64,000 bases of DNA from an uncultured Pelagibacteraceae bacterium (GCA_902615445.1 CACMOQ010000004.1:44205-108204), one strand, 5' to 3'. Numbered from the stretch's first letter, positions 51,674 to 61,632 are shown. Notes: generated by a model not told the origin, from the sequence alone. Numbers and translations: made by a program.

Positions 51674-53458
51674 ATGACAAAAATGACAACAGAAGAAGCT
51701 TTTGTAAAAGTTTTACAAATGCACGGTATTGAGCATGCTTTTGGAATTATCGGCTCAGCATTCATGCCTATTTCTGATATTTTTCCTGATGCTGGAATAA
51801 CATTTTGGGACGTAGCTCACGAGACAAATGGTGGTTTGATTGCTGATGGTTACACAAGAGCCACTGGCAAAATGTCTATGGTCATTGCACAAAATGGACC
51901 AGGTATAACAGGATTAGTAACACCAATTAAAACAGCTTACTGGAATCATACACCTTTGCTATTAGTGACTCCTCAAGCTGCAAATAAAACAATGGGTCAA
52001 GGTGGTTTTCAAGAAGTAGAGCAAATGAATTTATTTAAGGATATGGTTTGTTATCAAGAAGAGGTTAGAGATCCTTCAAGAATGGCGGAGGTATTAAACA
52101 GAGTTATTGAAAAAGCAATACGAGGCTCAGCACCAGCACAAATAAATGTTCCAAGAGACTATTGGTGTCAAGTAATTGATATCGAACTTCCTCCAATCGT
52201 AAGATTAGAGAGACAAGGTGGAGGAGAGAATGCAATTTCAAAAGCAGCAGAGCTATTATCAAAAGCAAAATTTCCAGTTATTTTATCTGGGGCAGGAGTT
52301 GTAATCGGAGGTGCTATTGAAGACACTAAAAAGTTAGCTGAAAAACTTGACTCACCAGTTTGTTCTGGTTATCAGCACAACGATAGTTTTCCTGGCAGCC
52401 ATCCTTTAGCAGTTGGACCGTTAGGTTATAATGGATCAAAAGCTGCAATGGAATTAATTTCAAAAGCAGATGTTGTTTTAGCACTTGGAACAAGATTAAA
52501 TCCTTTTTCAACTTTACCAGGATATGGAATTGATTATTGGCCAAAGAACGCAAGTATAATTCAAGTAGATATGAATCCAGATAGAATTGGATTAACAAAA
52601 AAAGTTACAGTTGGAATAAGTGGGGATGCAAAGTTAGTGGCTAAGCAAATTTTAGAAAAACTATCCTCAAAGGCTGGAGATACAGATAGACAGAAAAGAA
52701 AAGATTTAATTCACCAAATTAAATCAGCATGGTTACAAAAATTATCAAGTTTAGATCATGAAGATGATGATGAAGGAACAGTTTGGAATAAAGAGGCAAG
52801 AGAAAGAGATGCTGATAGGATGTCGCCAAGACAAGCATGGAGAGCAATTCAAGCAGGTATGCCAGAAGATGTAATTATTTCTAGTGATATTGGAAATAAT
52901 TGTGCCATTGGTAATGCTTATCCAACTTTTGAAAAACCAAGAAAATATTTAGCTCCTGGTCTTTTTGGTCCATGTGGCTATGGTTTCCCCTCAATCTTAG
53001 GTGCAAAAATTGGATGTCCAGACACACCTGTAATTGGTTTTGCTGGTGACGGGGCTTTTGGAATTAGCATGAACGAAATGAGCTCATGTGCAAGAGAAGA
53101 ATGGCCAGCAATTACTATGGTTATATTTAGAAATTATCAATGGGGTGCAGAAAAAAGAAATACCACTCTTTGGTTTGATAATAATTTTGTTGGAACAGAA
53201 CTTGATCCAGAATTAAGTTTTGCAAAAGTGGCAGATGCATGTGGTTTAAAGGGTGTGACTGTTAAAACTATGGATGAAACTACTGCAGCAATTAAGCAGT
53301 CTTGTGAAGATCAAAAGAAAGGTATAACTACATTCATTGAAGTAATATTAAATCAGGAATTAGGCGAACCTTTCAGAAGAGATGCAATGAAAAAACCAGT
53401 AAGAGTTGCTGGTATTAAAAAAGAGGATATGAAAAAGCAACCCTCTTTAAACTCTTAA
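51674..53458 (+). CDS. xsc: Sulfoacetaldehyde acetyltransferase
   Basis: 594 aa thiamine-diphosphate enzyme, the normal Xsc size. Features: the N-terminal Glu region FGIIGSAFMPISDIFPD and AHETNGG, NGPGITGLVTPIKTAYWNHTPLL, VPRDYWCQVIDIELP (Xsc-typical), and the ThDP motif GFAGDGAFGISMNEMSSC with NYQWGAEKRN. It turns sulfoacetaldehyde and phosphate into acetyl phosphate and sulfite, a shared step of taurine and isethionate breakdown. No pta gene is adjacent. Divergent from suyA. Confidence 0.92.
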   Translation: MTKMTTEEAFVKVLQMHGIEHAFGIIGSAFMPISDIFPDAGITFWDVAHETNGGLIADGYTRATGKMSMVIAQNGPGITGLVTPIKTAYWNHTPLLLVTPQAANKTMGQGGFQEVEQMNLFKDMVCYQEEVRDPSRMAEVLNRVIEKAIRGSAPAQINVPRDYWCQVIDIELPPIVRLERQGGGENAISKAAELLSKAKFPVILSGAGVVIGGAIEDTKKLAEKLDSPVCSGYQHNDSFPGSHPLAVGPLGYNGSKAAMELISKADVVLALGTRLNPFSTLPGYGIDYWPKNASIIQVDMNPDRIGLTKKVTVGISGDAKLVAKQILEKLSSKAGDTDRQKRKDLIHQIKSAWLQKLSSLDHEDDDEGTVWNKEARERDADRMSPRQAWRAIQAGMPEDVIISSDIGNNCAIGNAYPTFEKPRKYLAPGLFGPCGYGFPSILGAKIGCPDTPVIGFAGDGAFGISMNEMSSCAREEWPAITMVIFRNYQWGAEKRNTTLWFDNNFVGTELDPELSFAKVADACGLKGVTVKTMDETTAAIKQSCEDQKKGITTFIEVILNQELGEPFRRDAMKKPVRVAGIKKEDMKKQPSLNS

Positions 53459-53497
53459 CATCTTTAAAATAATCAACAATTATCGTAATCTTTTTTA

Positions 53498-55195
53498 ATG
53501 AATAAGATTCTTTCAAGTTTAATTATTTTAATGATTTTTTTTGCCTGGGGGTGCGCATTAATAATTGGATTATCTTGGGATGAATATTTTCATCATATTA
53601 ACGGCCTGGTTAGATATAATTTTCTAATATCCTTGGGTGATTTTCAGAAATTTGAGTTTAGGAACAATAAATTTTATCCAGGACTGTATGACACTATTTC
53701 ATATGCTTTTGGACAAATCTTTTTTTTTATTAATAAAAAGTTTTACGTTCAAAATATCGATCTAATTATGCATGTGGTAAATATCTCTTTTTCATCATTA
53801 AGTATTTTCGGATTATATTTATTAACTAAAGAAATATTTAATAAAAAAATTGCATTGCTTTCAGTACTATTGACTTTACTAAATCCTTTCTTTTTTGGCC
53901 ACATGGGAATGAATTCAAAAGATATTATCGTTTTTTTTAGTTTTATATGGTTTTGTTATTTCTTTTATCTTTATTGTAAAAAAGAAGATAAAATATTCAA
54001 AAATTTGATCTTAGCATCTTTGTGTATTGGATTTGGATGTGGAGTGAGACTAACATTCCTAATTGTAATTTTTCCAACTATTATAATAGGTTTCATTTTT
54101 TTAATTAAAAAATATAAGTCGAATTATTTAAATTTAGTTAAAAGACTTTCTTTACATATCCCAATTGTTTTTATAATTACGATATTTTTAGTAATTTTAT
54201 GTTGGCCACATTTTATTGTAGAACTACAGAAAGGTAATTTTATTGAATTTACCTCACTTATAATTAATAACACAATTAATTGGATCGATGGACCAAAAAT
54301 TGGCTTAATAAACGGAGAATTTTATGAGGTATTCAACACACCTAAAACTTATTTTTTAGATGTAATTATTTTCAGATTACCATTCTATTTCACTTTTTTA
54401 TTAATATGCTCTTATTTTTTGATTTTTTCAAAAAAAATAAACACTAACAATGAAATAGAAAATTTTGGTAAAAAATTTATTTCATTAAATATTATTGCCT
54501 TTTTTTCTATAGTTTTGGCATTAATTCTAAGTGTAAATGTTTATGATAATTTAAGATTGTTTTTATTCATAATTCCATTTTTAAGTATAATTTCATCTAT
54601 AGCTTTAAATTATTTTCTTGAAAATTTCAAAAATTATACACAAATAAAAGTTGTTACAGTTTTTGTATTCTTTTTATTTTCTTTATCATTTTATAGATTT
54701 ATTATTCTCACACCATACCAATATACTTATGTAAACTATTCTTATTTAAAGCTTGAAAATAGTATAGGAAAGTTTGAACATGATTATTGGGGCTCATCAT
54801 ATAAAGAATTAGTGAAAAAAATTAAACAAAAATACAGTAAAGAAGAAATAGATGAATTTAAAATAGCTGATTGTGGAGGTGGTGACTACACTCTTATTTA
54901 TTATTTGAATAAATACTTAGGAGTTAAAAAAACTTTCAGTAATATCAACGAATTAGATCAAGCAACTCACATTGTAATGAATAATAGAGTTTTTTTAGAT
55001 GTATTTGAAAACGAGCATGTAAAAGATCTAGTTAATGATAAGGGACATATGTTAGTTGAGAATATGGAAAAAGTATCAAGAGCACCAAATATACGTCAGA
55101 CATGTTTTGACTATAAGCCATTTAGTGGAAAAAATGCTGTTGTTGTCTCAAGAGATGGTCTGCCACTTACAATTTTTAGAGAAGTATATAAATAG
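53498..55195 (+). CDS. Membrane glycosyltransferase (ArnT/PMT-like, GT-C fold)
   Basis: 565 aa, about ten or more membrane helices followed by a soluble C-terminal part of about 130 residues. The first periplasmic loop has the acidic pair SWDEYFHHINGLVRYNFL expected in GT-C enzymes, and FFFGHMGMNSKDIIVFF is the second conserved loop. It probably uses a lipid-linked sugar as donor on the periplasmic face; the acceptor is unknown. It converges on the FAH gene with a 3-nt gap. Confidence 0.7.
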   Translation: MNKILSSLIILMIFFAWGCALIIGLSWDEYFHHINGLVRYNFLISLGDFQKFEFRNNKFYPGLYDTISYAFGQIFFFINKKFYVQNIDLIMHVVNISFSSLSIFGLYLLTKEIFNKKIALLSVLLTLLNPFFFGHMGMNSKDIIVFFSFIWFCYFFYLYCKKEDKIFKNLILASLCIGFGCGVRLTFLIVIFPTIIIGFIFLIKKYKSNYLNLVKRLSLHIPIVFIITIFLVILCWPHFIVELQKGNFIEFTSLIINNTINWIDGPKIGLINGEFYEVFNTPKTYFLDVIIFRLPFYFTFLLICSYFLIFSKKINTNNEIENFGKKFISLNIIAFFSIVLALILSVNVYDNLRLFLFIIPFLSIISSIALNYFLENFKNYTQIKVVTVFVFFLFSLSFYRFIILTPYQYTYVNYSYLKLENSIGKFEHDYWGSSYKELVKKIKQKYSKEEIDEFKIADCGGGDYTLIYYLNKYLGVKKTFSNINELDQATHIVMNNRVFLDVFENEHVKDLVNDKGHMLVENMEKVSRAPNIRQTCFDYKPFSGKNAVVVSRDGLPLTIFREVYK

Positions 55196-55198
55196 TAT

Positions 55199-55972
55199 TT
55201 ACTTAATAGCTGCCTTAACTGATCCCAATTTATCTATTTTCCCAATGAAAATACCTTTACCTTTGATAGGCACAACCCCAACAGACGATCCCGTAAAAAC
55301 CCAAAAATCTTTATTAAGATTTTTTTTATCTTTCTTAACTTTGTTCAAAACAAATCTTAATGAATTTAATGGATTTATATAAACAGTATTTGTATTCCCG
55401 TTCACACTTTGATTGATTTTTCTATTAGAAATATTTGTTTTTAAATTACCAACATTAATTTTTTTATATTTTTTTTTTGATCCAATTAAAAATTTTATAT
55501 TAGCACCAAAATCACTACACAAATCGCCAAAAGAAGTAATCCCTTTTTTTCTCTGCCTATAGCCTACTATTTCAATACAGGGTGCTATATGAGAAATGTA
55601 TTTAGATATATTTTTCATTGTAATAACACCTTTAGATGAGAAAAAAGATCTTTTAATTTTATAACAAACTTCAAGCTCTATACCTAAAGTCGACTTATTT
55701 ATTTTTACACTTTTGCCATTTTTTAAAACATTTCTTTTATAGACTGAGGCATAAAAAGGTTCTTTTTCTTTTAATTTTTTTATAAGAGGAATACCAGTCC
55801 CAGCTGCTTTAAAACCAACGACCGGAAGTTTAATTTTACTTTCACATAATTTTCGTAATCTTTGAGCTTCATTTATCTTTTTACAAAATTTTGATGGTAT
55901 TGGAGCAATGATCTTGTTTTTTAAAAAGGCATTGACTAATTTATCGGATGTTTTTTCAATTAAAGATTTCAT
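55199..55972 (-). CDS. Fumarylacetoacetate hydrolase/2-keto-4-pentenoate hydratase-family protein
   Basis: 257 aa, similar in length to MhpD-type hydratases. Motifs: PVVGFKAAGTG, the metal Glu pair in LGIELEVCYKI, APCIEIVGYRQ, SDFGANIKFLIG and the C-terminal FTGSSVGVVPIKGKGIFIGKIDKLGSV. Rich in Lys compared with usual relatives. Probably a decarboxylase or hydratase of a keto-acid. It lies 4 nt after the M23 peptidase gene on the same strand, with no obvious link. Confidence 0.8.
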   Translation of the reverse strand: MKSLIEKTSDKLVNAFLKNKIIAPIPSKFCKKINEAQRLRKLCESKIKLPVVGFKAAGTGIPLIKKLKEKEPFYASVYKRNVLKNGKSVKINKSTLGIELEVCYKIKRSFFSSKGVITMKNISKYISHIAPCIEIVGYRQRKKGITSFGDLCSDFGANIKFLIGSKKKYKKINVGNLKTNISNRKINQSVNGNTNTVYINPLNSLRFVLNKVKKDKKNLNKDFWVFTGSSVGVVPIKGKGIFIGKIDKLGSVKAAIK

Positions 55973-55976
55973 AATT

Positions 55977-56780
55977 CTAGTTTAATACCGACATTGGGTC
56001 GAGTCTAGTCTGAAACCAATTAATCCTAAAATCTAAATGAGGCCCAGTAGATCTACCAGTTGAACCAACGGTACCAATTATATCACCTTGATTTATTTTA
56101 TCTCCGACCGTAACCATTACATTTTCAAGATGAGAATAGATTGTTGATATTCCATGTCCGTGATCCATAATAATTGTACCTCCAGTATAATAAAGATCAT
56201 CCTCAGCCATAGTCACTGTGCCAGATCCGGAGGATTTAATCATTGTTCCTTGTTTGGCAGCAATATCAATTCCATAGTGAGGCCATTTCGGTTTACCATT
56301 TAAAATTCTTTGACTTCCGTAAACTCCACTAATAATTCCCTCAACCGGCATAATAAATTGATTTTTAAAAAAAGGTAAGTCAGAATTAATTGATCTTGCT
56401 TTTCCAATTTTATTATTTTCATCCTTAATTCTCTTATAAACAGACTCTGGTGGTGTTACTTTACTCTCTTCAAGTCCATCAATTCTTTGAATATTGTATT
56501 TTCGTTTTAAAACTTTTTTGATTATTTTTTCTTTTTTTCCATTTTGAATCTTTGTAATTGTTAAATCAAATTTTCTATCTCGATCAATTCCAAAAACAAA
56601 GTAACCATCATTTGAAACTTTTACTTCTTTTTTATCTATTAAAATTTTTGCAAAAGGATTAGTAATTCCAACAATATAATGACCTTGAAGAAATTTGCCT
56701 TCAAATTCTATAGCATTTGAATTAGTTGATATTAAAAAGATTATCAAAAAAAATAATCTAAATTTTATTTTGCTGTCCAT
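55977..56780 (-). CDS. M23-family (LytM) cell-wall metallopeptidase
   Basis: 267 aa. Signal peptide (basic start, FFLIIFLISTNSNA), an N-terminal beta domain, and the C-terminal peptidase: HYGIDIAAKQGT (first zinc His and Asp), IYSHLENVMVTVGDKINQGDIIGTVGSTGRSTGPHLDFRINW. The last motif has HLD in place of the usual HLH, as in a proteobacterial subfamily with this variant. It cuts peptidoglycan cross-links or activates amidases. The start overlaps the SDR gene by 16 nt. Confidence 0.87.
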   Translation of the reverse strand: MDSKIKFRLFFLIIFLISTNSNAIEFEGKFLQGHYIVGITNPFAKILIDKKEVKVSNDGYFVFGIDRDRKFDLTITKIQNGKKEKIIKKVLKRKYNIQRIDGLEESKVTPPESVYKRIKDENNKIGKARSINSDLPFFKNQFIMPVEGIISGVYGSQRILNGKPKWPHYGIDIAAKQGTMIKSSGSGTVTMAEDDLYYTGGTIIMDHGHGISTIYSHLENVMVTVGDKINQGDIIGTVGSTGRSTGPHLDFRINWFQTRLDPMSVLN

Positions 56781-57532
56781 CCACCATCAACCAATAAAGA
56801 AGTGCCTGTAATCATGGATGCAGCATCTGAGGCCAAAAAGACTACAGCTGATGCTACTTCAGATAACTCTGCAAATCTTCCTAAAGGGATATTATTTAAC
56901 ATATCTCGTTTAAATTTCTTATCTCTTAAAAATTTTTTAGTCATCGGAGTCACAACAAACGTTGGGCAAACCGTATTTACTCTAATGTTATATTTTGCAA
57001 GATCAATTGACATTCCTTTTGTTAAACCCTCTAAACCAAATTTATTCATATTATAGACACTTCTTATAGGGCCACCAACATGACCCATCTGAGAGGACAT
57101 ATTTACTATAGATCCACCTATTTTTTTTCTATTTTTAGATTTAATCATTTTTAACGCACAAAGATGAGCCAGGTTAAAACTTGCTATGGTATTTATTCTA
57201 ACCATATATTCCATATCTTCCTTTTTGACTTTGGTAAAATGTGCTGGTCTATTATTTCCAGCATTGTTAATTAAGATGTCTATTCTTGACTGTTTATTAA
57301 TGATTTTTTTTATTTCATTATAATCTGTGATATCACAAACATAAGATTTACAACTTGATTTAAACTTTTTTATTTTCTTGGAAACTTCGTTTAAATCTTT
57401 ATTAGTTCTGCTGATTATGATCAAATTTGCACCAGCCTCAGCTAAAGCGATCGCGCATGCTCTACCAATACCTTTACCAGCACCTGTCACAACTGCAGTT
57501 TTATTTCTAAAATTATAATTTTTAAGGAACAT
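56765..57532 (-). CDS. Short-chain dehydrogenase/reductase
   Basis: 255 aa. NAD(P) motif TGAGKGIGRACAIALAEAGAN, NNAGNNRP, catalytic Ser in VNMSSQMGHVGG, YNMNKFGLEGLTKGMS (Tyr and Lys), and C-terminal ASMITGTSLLVDGGWTAK. Likely oxidises a sugar, polyol or hydroxyacid. It overlaps TerC by 1 nt upstream and is followed by the peptidase gene. Neighbouring GMC oxidoreductase and TRAP genes hint at one catabolic theme. Confidence 0.88.
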   Translation of the reverse strand: MFLKNYNFRNKTAVVTGAGKGIGRACAIALAEAGANLIIISRTNKDLNEVSKKIKKFKSSCKSYVCDITDYNEIKKIINKQSRIDILINNAGNNRPAHFTKVKKEDMEYMVRINTIASFNLAHLCALKMIKSKNRKKIGGSIVNMSSQMGHVGGPIRSVYNMNKFGLEGLTKGMSIDLAKYNIRVNTVCPTFVVTPMTKKFLRDKKFKRDMLNNIPLGRFAELSEVASAVVFLASDAASMITGTSLLVDGGWTAK

Positions 57533-58125
57533 TATAAAAATAATATTTTAATATCAGTGTAAATCAACTCAATAGCAACAATAAGAATTGCTAATAAACC
57601 AGCCCAAGCTATCCATTTATACTTTTTAATCCAATTTGATATTAATGTTGCAGCAGTCGCCATTAAAACAATTGATAAAACCAGTCCAAAAACAAGCAAA
57701 TAATAGTGATCTCCAGCTGCCCCAGCAACACCCAAAACATTATCCAAACTCATTGTAAAATCAGCAAGCAGAATAGTCCAAATTGCTTTTATGAAGCTTG
57801 AGTTGTCTACTTGAATATCATCTTGATGACTTGAACCTTTCACAACATCAACATAAAGTTTATAAACTATATAAAGAAGAAGAAGACCACCAATTAATCT
57901 TAAACCCGTAATTTGTAACAAGTAAGCAGTTAATAAAGTTAATATAATTCTTAATACAACAGCACCACCTATGCCCCAAAAAATAATTTTTTTTCTCTGT
58001 TCTAGTGGAAATTTGGAGGCAACCATTCCAATAATGATTGCATTATCACCAGCAAGCACAAGATCTATTAAGATAATTTGCGTTAAAATAGTAATTTGCT
58101 CTGGCGTAACAAAATCAGATAGCAT
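57532..58125 (-). CDS. TerC-family membrane protein (YjbE type)
   Basis: 197 aa, about seven membrane helices. TerC motifs: LIDLVLAGDNAIIIGMVAS near residue 20 and TILLADFTMSLDNVLGVAGAAGDHY near residue 120, both with acidic metal-binding residues. Members handle manganese or other metal ions, often at the Sec translocon. Overlaps SDR and the GMC gene by 1 nt each. Confidence 0.88.
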   Translation of the reverse strand: MLSDFVTPEQITILTQIILIDLVLAGDNAIIIGMVASKFPLEQRKKIIFWGIGGAVVLRIILTLLTAYLLQITGLRLIGGLLLLYIVYKLYVDVVKGSSHQDDIQVDNSSFIKAIWTILLADFTMSLDNVLGVAGAAGDHYYLLVFGLVLSIVLMATAATLISNWIKKYKWIAWAGLLAILIVAIELIYTDIKILFL

Positions 58126-59720
58126 TAACCTCTAAGTATCATATCAGCACCTTTTTCTGCAATCATTATTGTTGGTGCATTTGTATTACCTGAAGTTATA
58201 TTAGGCATTATTGATGCATCAATCACTCTTAAATTTTTTAAACCTTTTACTTTAAGTGTTTCATCGACCACTGCCATGTCGTCTTGACCCATTTTACAAG
58301 TACCAACAGGATGAAAAATAGTTTGAGCATAATCTGAGCCAGCTTTTACTAATTCCTCATCATCATTAATATTTATGCCAGGTCTATATTCTTCAGGTCT
58401 ATATTTTTTAAAAGTTTCAGATTCCATGATAATTTTTCTTGTAAGTTTTAATCCTTTTGCAGCAATCATTCTATCATGTTGAGTTGAAAGATAATTGAGT
58501 TTTACTTTTGCGTAAATTCTTGAGTCTTTATTTGTAATATTTACAAAACCTCTACTAGTCGGTCTAATATTAGATACTGTTGGAGTAAATGCATGAAAGT
58601 CATGATTTTTAGTTGCTCCTAAAGTATCCATACTCATAGGCTGAACATGCCATTGCAGATCTGGTAATTCCATAGATGGATCACTTTTAGCAAACATACA
58701 CATTTGACTAGCACCCATCGTCATTGGTCCACTTCGATTAAAAACATACTCAAGACCAATCATTAATTTACCAAATAAACTATTAACTTTTTTATTTAAA
58801 GATTTTAATCCATGAATTTTATAAATCGGCCTAAACATGAGATGATCCTGAAGATTTTCTCCAACCCCTTTTAGATCATGAATCATATCTATACCTAAAT
58901 TTTTTAATTTATCGGAGTTACCAATTCCAGAAACTTGTAAAATTTGTGGCGAACCAATTGATCCTGATGAAAGAATAATTTCTTTATTAGCTAATATTTC
59001 TTTAAGTTCATTTCCTTGCCAGTATTCGACACTTTTAGCTATTTTATTGTCAAAGTTTATTTTTTTTACGTGTGCATTGGTTATTATATTAAGATTATTT
59101 CTATTTTTAATAGGATTTAAATATCCAACAGCTGTACTACATCTGAAGCCATCTTTTTCAGTGACTTGAAAGTAACCACATCCATGATTATCGCCAGTAT
59201 TAAAATCTCTTGTTTTCGGAATTCCAAACTCTTCAGCTGCATTTTGAAACTCATCTAATAATGGAAGTTGAATTCTTTGATCAGATACAGACAATGGTCC
59301 ACCAACACCGTGAAAATCGTCTTTTCCACGCTCTTGATTTTCTGCTTTAATAAAATATGGGAGGACATCATGCCATCCCCAGCCAGTGTTACCTAATTGA
59401 CGCCAAACATCATAATCTCTACTTTGTCCTCTAATATATAAAAGACCATTTATAGCTGAACTGCCCCCTAAAGTTTTCCCTCTAGGATAACGAATTGAAC
59501 GGTTATTCATTGTTTCATCAGGCTCTGTTTTATAACACCAATCTACAGATGGGTTGTGCATTGTTTTAAAATATCCAACAGGTATATGTATCCAGGGATA
59601 GTTATCTTTGCCACCAGCCTCAATTAATAAAACTTTATTTTGGGAATTTTCAGAAAGACGATTTGCAAGAACACATCCTGCAGATCCAGCACCAATAATT
59701 ATAAAATCAAAGTTTTCCAT
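58125..59720 (-). CDS. GMC-family oxidoreductase (choline dehydrogenase-like)
   Basis: 531 aa FAD enzyme. FAD motif DFIIIGAGSAGCVLANRLSENS, PRGKTLGGSSAINGLLYIRG, SSGSIGSPQILQVSGIG and the catalytic-His region TIFHPVGTCKMGQDD, then NITSGNTNAPTIMIAEKGADMI. It oxidises an alcohol to an aldehyde; choline, polyethylene-glycol-type alcohols and others are possible. The divergent TRAP transporter 133 nt away may supply its substrate. Confidence 0.9.
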   Translation of the reverse strand: MENFDFIIIGAGSAGCVLANRLSENSQNKVLLIEAGGKDNYPWIHIPVGYFKTMHNPSVDWCYKTEPDETMNNRSIRYPRGKTLGGSSAINGLLYIRGQSRDYDVWRQLGNTGWGWHDVLPYFIKAENQERGKDDFHGVGGPLSVSDQRIQLPLLDEFQNAAEEFGIPKTRDFNTGDNHGCGYFQVTEKDGFRCSTAVGYLNPIKNRNNLNIITNAHVKKINFDNKIAKSVEYWQGNELKEILANKEIILSSGSIGSPQILQVSGIGNSDKLKNLGIDMIHDLKGVGENLQDHLMFRPIYKIHGLKSLNKKVNSLFGKLMIGLEYVFNRSGPMTMGASQMCMFAKSDPSMELPDLQWHVQPMSMDTLGATKNHDFHAFTPTVSNIRPTSRGFVNITNKDSRIYAKVKLNYLSTQHDRMIAAKGLKLTRKIIMESETFKKYRPEEYRPGININDDEELVKAGSDYAQTIFHPVGTCKMGQDDMAVVDETLKVKGLKNLRVIDASIMPNITSGNTNAPTIMIAEKGADMILRG

Positions 59721-59853
59721 CTCAAGTTGAATAGTTTTTTTAATTAAACTTATTTAATGATAATTACAACTATATCAACTAATTGTCACTTGTGTCAGCT
59801 TTGTTTTTCTGATTACATAAGTATGTTAAATTTAACTAACAAGAGGAATAATA

Positions 59854-60948
59854 ATGAAAAAAATCATTTCAATGTTATTTGCAACAATTTTAGTTCTTGG
59901 ATTTACATCAAGTGCTAATGCTGCAAAAACATTAAAGTGTCAAACTGTTCTTAACACTAAGGCCGACGAGGTTAAAATGTTAAAGGACTTTACTGACACT
60001 GTAACTGAATTAACTAGTGGATCATTGAAATTTGAAATATTGCCTGCAGGCGCAGTTGTTGGAGTTAAAGAAACTCTAGATGCTGTTGATAAAGGATTAA
60101 TAGACTGTGGATTTGCTTGGACTCACTATTGGTCAGGTGATCATCCTGCTGCTATGTTATTTGGTTCGCCAGTAGCTGGTGGTGGAGTAGGTATTGATAA
60201 TATCGCATTCTTATCATGGTTCCAATATGGTGGTGGTAAAGAATTATACGATCAACTTTGGAAAGAAATGGGAAGAGATATTAAAGGATTTATGATTCAA
60301 CCAGTTGGTCCAGAGGCTTTAGGTTGGTTTCCAAAACCAATTAAAGATATGGCTGACTTTAGAAAATATAAATTCAGAACTCCTCCAGGAATTCCAGGAC
60401 AAACTTATAAAGATATTGGTATAGCATCTGTTGCAATGGGTGGTGGAGATATCCTTCCAGCTCTTGAGGCAGGTACTATCGATGCTGCTGAATGGTGTTG
60501 TCCAAAACCAGACTTAACATTTGGTTTTCAAAAAGTATTAAAGCACTATTACTTACAAGGGTTACACCAAGTAGTCGTAAATGCTGACTTTTATATTACT
60601 GGAAAAACATACAATGCTATGAGTGCTCATGAAAAAAAGTCACTTGAGGTAGCTGCTAATGCTTCATTAGCAAAATCTTTAAGTTACAGAATCTATGAGA
60701 ATGGTAAAGCTTTAAGAGAGCTAACTACTAAACATGGAGTAATTCTAGAAGATACACCTTCAGATTATTTCACAGAATATATGGCTGCAGCAAAAGCATC
60801 TTTAAATAAGAATGCTAAAGATAATAAATTTTTCAACGAAGTTTACACTTCAATGAAAAATTTCGCTGATGTTGCTGTTCCTTTCTGGAGTGGTGCTCAA
60901 ATGTCTAATGCGAAGCTAGGAATGGCTCACGCGGCGACATTAAAGTAA
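59854..60948 (+). CDS. dctP: TRAP transporter substrate-binding protein (DctP family), cluster 2
   Basis: 364 aa. Signal peptide cut after SSANA. Its long form and the GDILPALEAGTIDAAEWCCPKPDL segment resemble the TakP/FcbT1 branch, which binds 2-oxo or aromatic acids, rather than the classical dicarboxylate branch. The conserved Arg lies in RKYKFRTPPGIPG. A strong Shine-Dalgarno (aagagga) precedes the ATG. The 133-nt upstream gap to the GMC gene shows no clear promoter. Confidence 0.9.
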   Translation: MKKIISMLFATILVLGFTSSANAAKTLKCQTVLNTKADEVKMLKDFTDTVTELTSGSLKFEILPAGAVVGVKETLDAVDKGLIDCGFAWTHYWSGDHPAAMLFGSPVAGGGVGIDNIAFLSWFQYGGGKELYDQLWKEMGRDIKGFMIQPVGPEALGWFPKPIKDMADFRKYKFRTPPGIPGQTYKDIGIASVAMGGGDILPALEAGTIDAAEWCCPKPDLTFGFQKVLKHYYLQGLHQVVVNADFYITGKTYNAMSAHEKKSLEVAANASLAKSLSYRIYENGKALRELTTKHGVILEDTPSDYFTEYMAAAKASLNKNAKDNKFFNEVYTSMKNFADVAVPFWSGAQMSNAKLGMAHAATLK

Positions 60949-60969
60949 TCAGTAATTAATCTTGATTTT

Positions 60970-61005
60970 TTAGAGCGGACTATAAAGGTCCGCTCTAATT
61001 TTTTT
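60970..61005 (+). terminator. Intrinsic terminator between dctP and dctQ (cluster 2)
   Basis: TTAGAGCGGAC, 7-nt loop, GTCCGCTCTAA, then seven T's. A perfect 11-bp stem; the dctQ ATG follows 12 nt after the T-run. Same arrangement as in cluster 1 but unrelated sequence. Confidence 0.92.
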
Positions 61006-61017
61006 AACTAAAATTTT

Positions 61018-61632
61018 ATGGCAGAAGAACCTGGTAAACTAGATATCTCTGATGAAATGATTGCCGAAAGGCGAGGTGGATCAGGTAAAATGCCAGCTAA
61101 TATGCCATCATGGATGGCTAAATCTATTATTAATATTGATAAATTCAGTAAGTGGATTGGTAGTATTGTTTGTTGGATATTGATACCGTTAATTTTTGCA
61201 ATGACTTATGAAGTTCTTGCAAGAAAATTATTTTTAGCGCCAACAATTTGGGCCTACGACATAAGTCGTTTTCTTTATGGCGCATTATTTATGCTTGGTG
61301 CAGGATATGCTCTTTCTAGAGGAGTTCATATAAGAGCAGATTTTTTATACAGAAACTTTAAAATTAAAACACAAGGTCTTATTGATTTCTGGTTATATCT
61401 TTTATTTTATTTTCCAGGACTAATTGTTTTTCTTTATATGACCGTAGGTTTTGTTGAAGAGTCAATTAGAAGAGGCGAACGAGGGATGGACACTACTTGG
61501 ATGCCATATATGTGGCCCATTAAAACATGTTTGTTACTTGGAATTATTTTTTTATTAATTCAAGGTTTTTCAGAATTATTAAAAAGTTATTGGGCAGCTA
61601 AAAAAGGCGAGTGGCCTGGAGAAACTAAATGA
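61018..61632 (+). CDS. dctQ: TRAP transporter small permease (DctQ family), cluster 2
   Basis: 204 aa with a soluble start (LDISDEMIAERRGGSGKMPA) and four helices. Motifs: EVLARKLFLAPTIWAYDISRFLYGALFMLGAGYAL and GVHIRADFLY. Longer than the cluster 1 copy, as usual for the TakQ branch. Its stop overlaps dctM by 4 nt (ATGA). Confidence 0.9.
   Translation: MAEEPGKLDISDEMIAERRGGSGKMPANMPSWMAKSIINIDKFSKWIGSIVCWILIPLIFAMTYEVLARKLFLAPTIWAYDISRFLYGALFMLGAGYALSRGVHIRADFLYRNFKIKTQGLIDFWLYLLFYFPGLIVFLYMTVGFVEESIRRGERGMDTTWMPYMWPIKTCLLLGIIFLLIQGFSELLKSYWAAKKGEWPGETK

Noticed and set aside
59721-59853. Promoter for the second TRAP operon
   Set aside because: Several TTGxxx hexamers exist but none has an acceptable -10 at 16-18 nt, so no site is listed.
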